Below are positions 62,215-64,000 of a stretch of 64,000 nucleotides of DNA, in pieces (positions within the stretch are counted from its first letter, which is position 1; every line of letters starts with the position of its first letter). The notes beneath the pieces were generated by a model. It did not search any database. It saw only the letters and a program-made list of their open reading frames with translations, and was not told the DNA's origin. The translations under genes and the position numbers were made by a program. Origin of the DNA: Tumebacillus algifaecis (GTDB lineage Bacteria > Bacillota > Bacilli > Tumebacillales > Tumebacillaceae); contig NZ_CP022657.1 in NCBI RefSeq assembly GCF_002243515.1, forward strand, positions 1,146,001-1,210,000. The letters are read 5' to 3'.

Positions 62215-63681
62215 ATGACGGAGAGAGTTTTAATCACGACAGTGGGTGGGTCGCGTGTTCCGATCATCAACGCACATCGTGACATGAAACCCAAGTACAC
62301 CGTGTTTATCACATCAAAAAGCAGAGAAAATCAGCCAAGCAGTAGCGACAGTGTGAAAAATGACGGGTCAACAAGTGCGACTCGGAAACCTGCGAAAGAA
62401 ACCTTTACTGCCGTCACAAAGTATTTGCTGGCCACGTCAAAAGAACAAAATGAAATGTACCTATCGGAATCCGATCTGGTAGCGGTCGGGAAGCACCTGC
62501 TAAATGAGGCTGGGAAGTCGGAGCAATCCATTCTCAATCAACTCCAACTGCAAGAAGACGAGTACAACATTATCGAACTGGACAGCCCTGACGACATTTC
62601 TGAAGCGTACTCGAAAATCACAGCACAGGTGCAACTCATGCGCCAAGAATATCCCCATGCTGAGATTGTGATTGATATTACAGGTGGCACCAAATCGATG
62701 AGTGCAGCTGGAGCGTTGGTTGCCAATGATGAAAAGGTCTCACTTTCCGTGGTCGTAGGAAAACGGCCGAACTTGGATAAGGTTGACGATTTCAGCCGAG
62801 CACGTTTTCAAAATTATGGGGTTGTAGAGTTGCGAAGAGAGGTCAGACGGATTCAGGAGCGTCTTTATGGTCGTGACTATCCATCTGCGGTTGAATTGTG
62901 CCAAGAAGTTTTACAAGATGTTCAGAACAAACATTCCAAGGAAGTTGAACAAGAGCAATTGGTTGAGAAGTTAGAGCAACTCGAAAGCTACGCAAAAGCT
63001 TTTCGTCTCTGGGATGAATTTGAACATGATGCGGCGGTCAAGACGTTGGAATATCTGGGGGAGGCTGCGTTGCAGTTGCGGTTGTTTGGGCAAGAAGTTG
63101 CTAAGGCGAAACGCTTGATGATCGGCTACTATAATGATCTGACGAAGCCAAGAGTGGAACGGGTTGGCTTCGAATTGGCATACGACCTCTATTTCAATGC
63201 GGTTCGTCGAGGCGAGCAACAGAAGTTTGATGATGCGGTCGCGCGACTGTATAGAACCTTAGAAGTGTTAGGGCAATTGTTGTTGCTGAACCGTCATGGG
63301 ATTCGCACGAAGTGGGTGTTGGTAGCAGAGTTGGAAGGGAAGGTATCAGCTGAATACTACCAGGCGATGCAAAAGAAATGCAATGAACAGGGCGTGATGG
63401 AAACCGCGCTGATGGATTCGATCAAACTGTTGTTTGAGATCGATTCGAATCTGCGACCTTTCTTAAAGGGGAATTTGAAGAAATTGAGAGGTCTTCTCGG
63501 GAGCAGGAATCAATCCATTCTCGCGCATGGTTTTACAAGGGTCGATGAAAAGGTGTACCAAGAATTTCAGGAGTTTGTGCGAGAGTTTATAGTTGAGGTC
63601 GATGGTTTGGTAAAGAACAAGCCCTGTCTGGTCAATTACGAGGACAGACAGTTTCCTCGGGAGATCATTTTCCAAAGTTGA
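62215..63681 (+). CDS. CARF-domain CRISPR effector with HEPN-type motif (TIGR02710-like)
   Basis: A 488-aa protein. The N-terminal CARF domain (residues 1-180) starts MTERVLITTVGGSRVPI and has the ligand-binding signature VIDITGGTKSMSAAGALVAN (residues about 152-171). Helical linker segments follow. The C-terminal region holds RNQSILAHGF with Arg431 and His438, an R-x6-H HEPN ribonuclease motif. Proteins of this plan bind cyclic oligoadenylate from Cas10 and degrade RNA non-specifically (Csm6/Can-like role). Start ATG after GGAGGGAGCTT; the frame is open 11 codons further but without a ribosome site. Last gene of the operon. Confidence 0.85.
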   Translation: MTERVLITTVGGSRVPIINAHRDMKPKYTVFITSKSRENQPSSSDSVKNDGSTSATRKPAKETFTAVTKYLLATSKEQNEMYLSESDLVAVGKHLLNEAGKSEQSILNQLQLQEDEYNIIELDSPDDISEAYSKITAQVQLMRQEYPHAEIVIDITGGTKSMSAAGALVANDEKVSLSVVVGKRPNLDKVDDFSRARFQNYGVVELRREVRRIQERLYGRDYPSAVELCQEVLQDVQNKHSKEVEQEQLVEKLEQLESYAKAFRLWDEFEHDAAVKTLEYLGEAALQLRLFGQEVAKAKRLMIGYYNDLTKPRVERVGFELAYDLYFNAVRRGEQQKFDDAVARLYRTLEVLGQLLLLNRHGIRTKWVLVAELEGKVSAEYYQAMQKKCNEQGVMETALMDSIKLLFEIDSNLRPFLKGNLKKLRGLLGSRNQSILAHGFTRVDEKVYQEFQEFVREFIVEVDGLVKNKPCLVNYEDRQFPREIIFQS

Positions 63682-63708
63682 AGTGCCTGCTTGAAGGGAA
63701 AACAGATG

Positions 63709-63740
63709 AGCCTCGTCGATACATGGCGAGGTTCTTTCTT
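63709..63740 (+). terminator. Probable terminator of the cas operon
   Basis: GCCTCG/CGAGGT stem around TCGATACATGG, followed by TCTTTCTT. Confidence 0.6.
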
Positions 63741-63753
63741 AGTGGAAGCGGTG

Positions 63754-63865
63754 CAAACAATGCCAGACCCGATTAGAAGGGGACTAAAAGTGATACGACA
63801 AAACAGCAAAACTGGCTGAAAGAATTGAGTAACAATCACAGACCCGACAGATAGTGTGCTTACTA
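63754..63865 (+). CRISPR. Decayed CRISPR remnant (two degenerate repeats, one spacer)
   Basis: 63754-63790 matches the main repeat with changes (AACAATGCCAGACCCGAT, TAGAAGGGGACTAAAAG). 63829-63865 matches only the first half (GTAACAATCACAGACCCGA) and has lost the 3' half. Between them are exactly 38 bases, the spacer length of the main array. The TAGAAGGGG core is shared with the variant terminal repeat at 53327. This looks like a dying second array. Confidence 0.75.
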
Positions 63866-63936
63866 GGAATCGCAGAAACGGCCGCAGTCAGCATTGGGAT
63901 CTATAAGTTGGTTTCTCAGTCGAATAGGTGAATGCT

Positions 63937-64000
63937 AAAGCTTTCCATAGAATGAAAGTGCAGTATGATTTTGGACTTTCCAAAATTTATGAGCTGGTGA
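63937..64000 (+). pseudogene. spoVR internal fragment, running off the window
   Basis: 64 bases are identical to 51646-51709 of spoVR except for one silent change (TAC to TAT). It begins in phase at codon 59 (AAA GCT TTC) with no start codon or upstream spoVR sequence, so it is a 5'-truncated copy; how far it continues is outside the window. The 71 bases between it and the CRISPR remnant show no feature. Confidence 0.8.

Overview
The window comes from an endospore-forming, Gram-positive Firmicute of moderate GC content. Evidence is the set of sporulation genes (rsfA-like, a YhcN/YlaJ lipoprotein, a CotS-like kinase, prkA-yhbH-spoVR), Shine-Dalgarno sites of the GGAGG type with frequent TTG/GTG starts, an S-layer (SLH) protein and Bacillus-type housekeeping genes. 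The mix resembles Tumebacillus/Alicyclobacillaceae, but that placement is inference from gene content only. No rRNA or tRNA gene was recognised.

Layout. 1-4.6 kb: end of an ECF transporter locus with an SLH/terpene-cyclase-repeat surface protein, then rsfA, a HAD phosphatase and a ferritin-like protein. 4.6-14.8 kb: an accessory block with a two-gene split sigma factor (SigO/RsoA type), a convergent operon encoding a 467-aa protein of unknown fold and a 1987-aa SpvB/FG-GAP/RHS toxin-like giant, and a YvrJ-family small protein. 14.9-20.8 kb: mgtC, bioB behind a BirA box, a degenerate receiver protein, cupin, Mug-type glycosylase, epimerase, hydroxyacid dehydrogenase, DUF1054. 21.0-22.7 kb: a Rap-like TPR protein followed by a secreted small peptide precursor with three PEPM repeats, a candidate peptide-signalling pair. 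22.8-35.6 kb: yunD, nth, ygzB, ypmS-like, a small gene behind LexA-like boxes, two tandem amidases (one lacking the catalytic Glu) with an LL-H holin, aminotransferase, permease-TetR-rnhA-queG-DUF523, and a CotS-like kinase. 35.7-39.7 kb: IclR regulator, aconitase and isocitrate dehydrogenase (a TCA segment). 39.8-48.0 kb: amidase_6 protein, HD-GYP protein, trmL, HAD, XRE-TPR regulator, ABC/YhgE exporter with TetR. 48.3-52.8 kb: prkA-yhbH-spoVR.

53.1-63.9 kb is a compact type III CRISPR-Cas island that looks like subtype III-D: a short array (4 repeats, 3 spacers), cas6, then a cas10-led operon with four Cas7-like RAMPs, a Csx10-like protein, two small helical proteins and a CARF protein with a HEPN-type motif. 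No cas1/cas2 is present. A decayed second array lies beyond the operon. The window ends inside a near-identical copy of an internal piece of spoVR, so the island is bracketed by spoVR-derived direct repeats.

How the parts may work together (inference): Cas10 keeps GGDD but shows no HD nuclease domain, so defence would run through cyclic oligoadenylate activation of the CARF/HEPN protein plus any RAMP-mediated target RNA cleavage. The split sigma factor plausibly controls yvrJ and perhaps the toxin-like operon. The TPR protein would be the receptor for peptides cut from the PEPM precursor.
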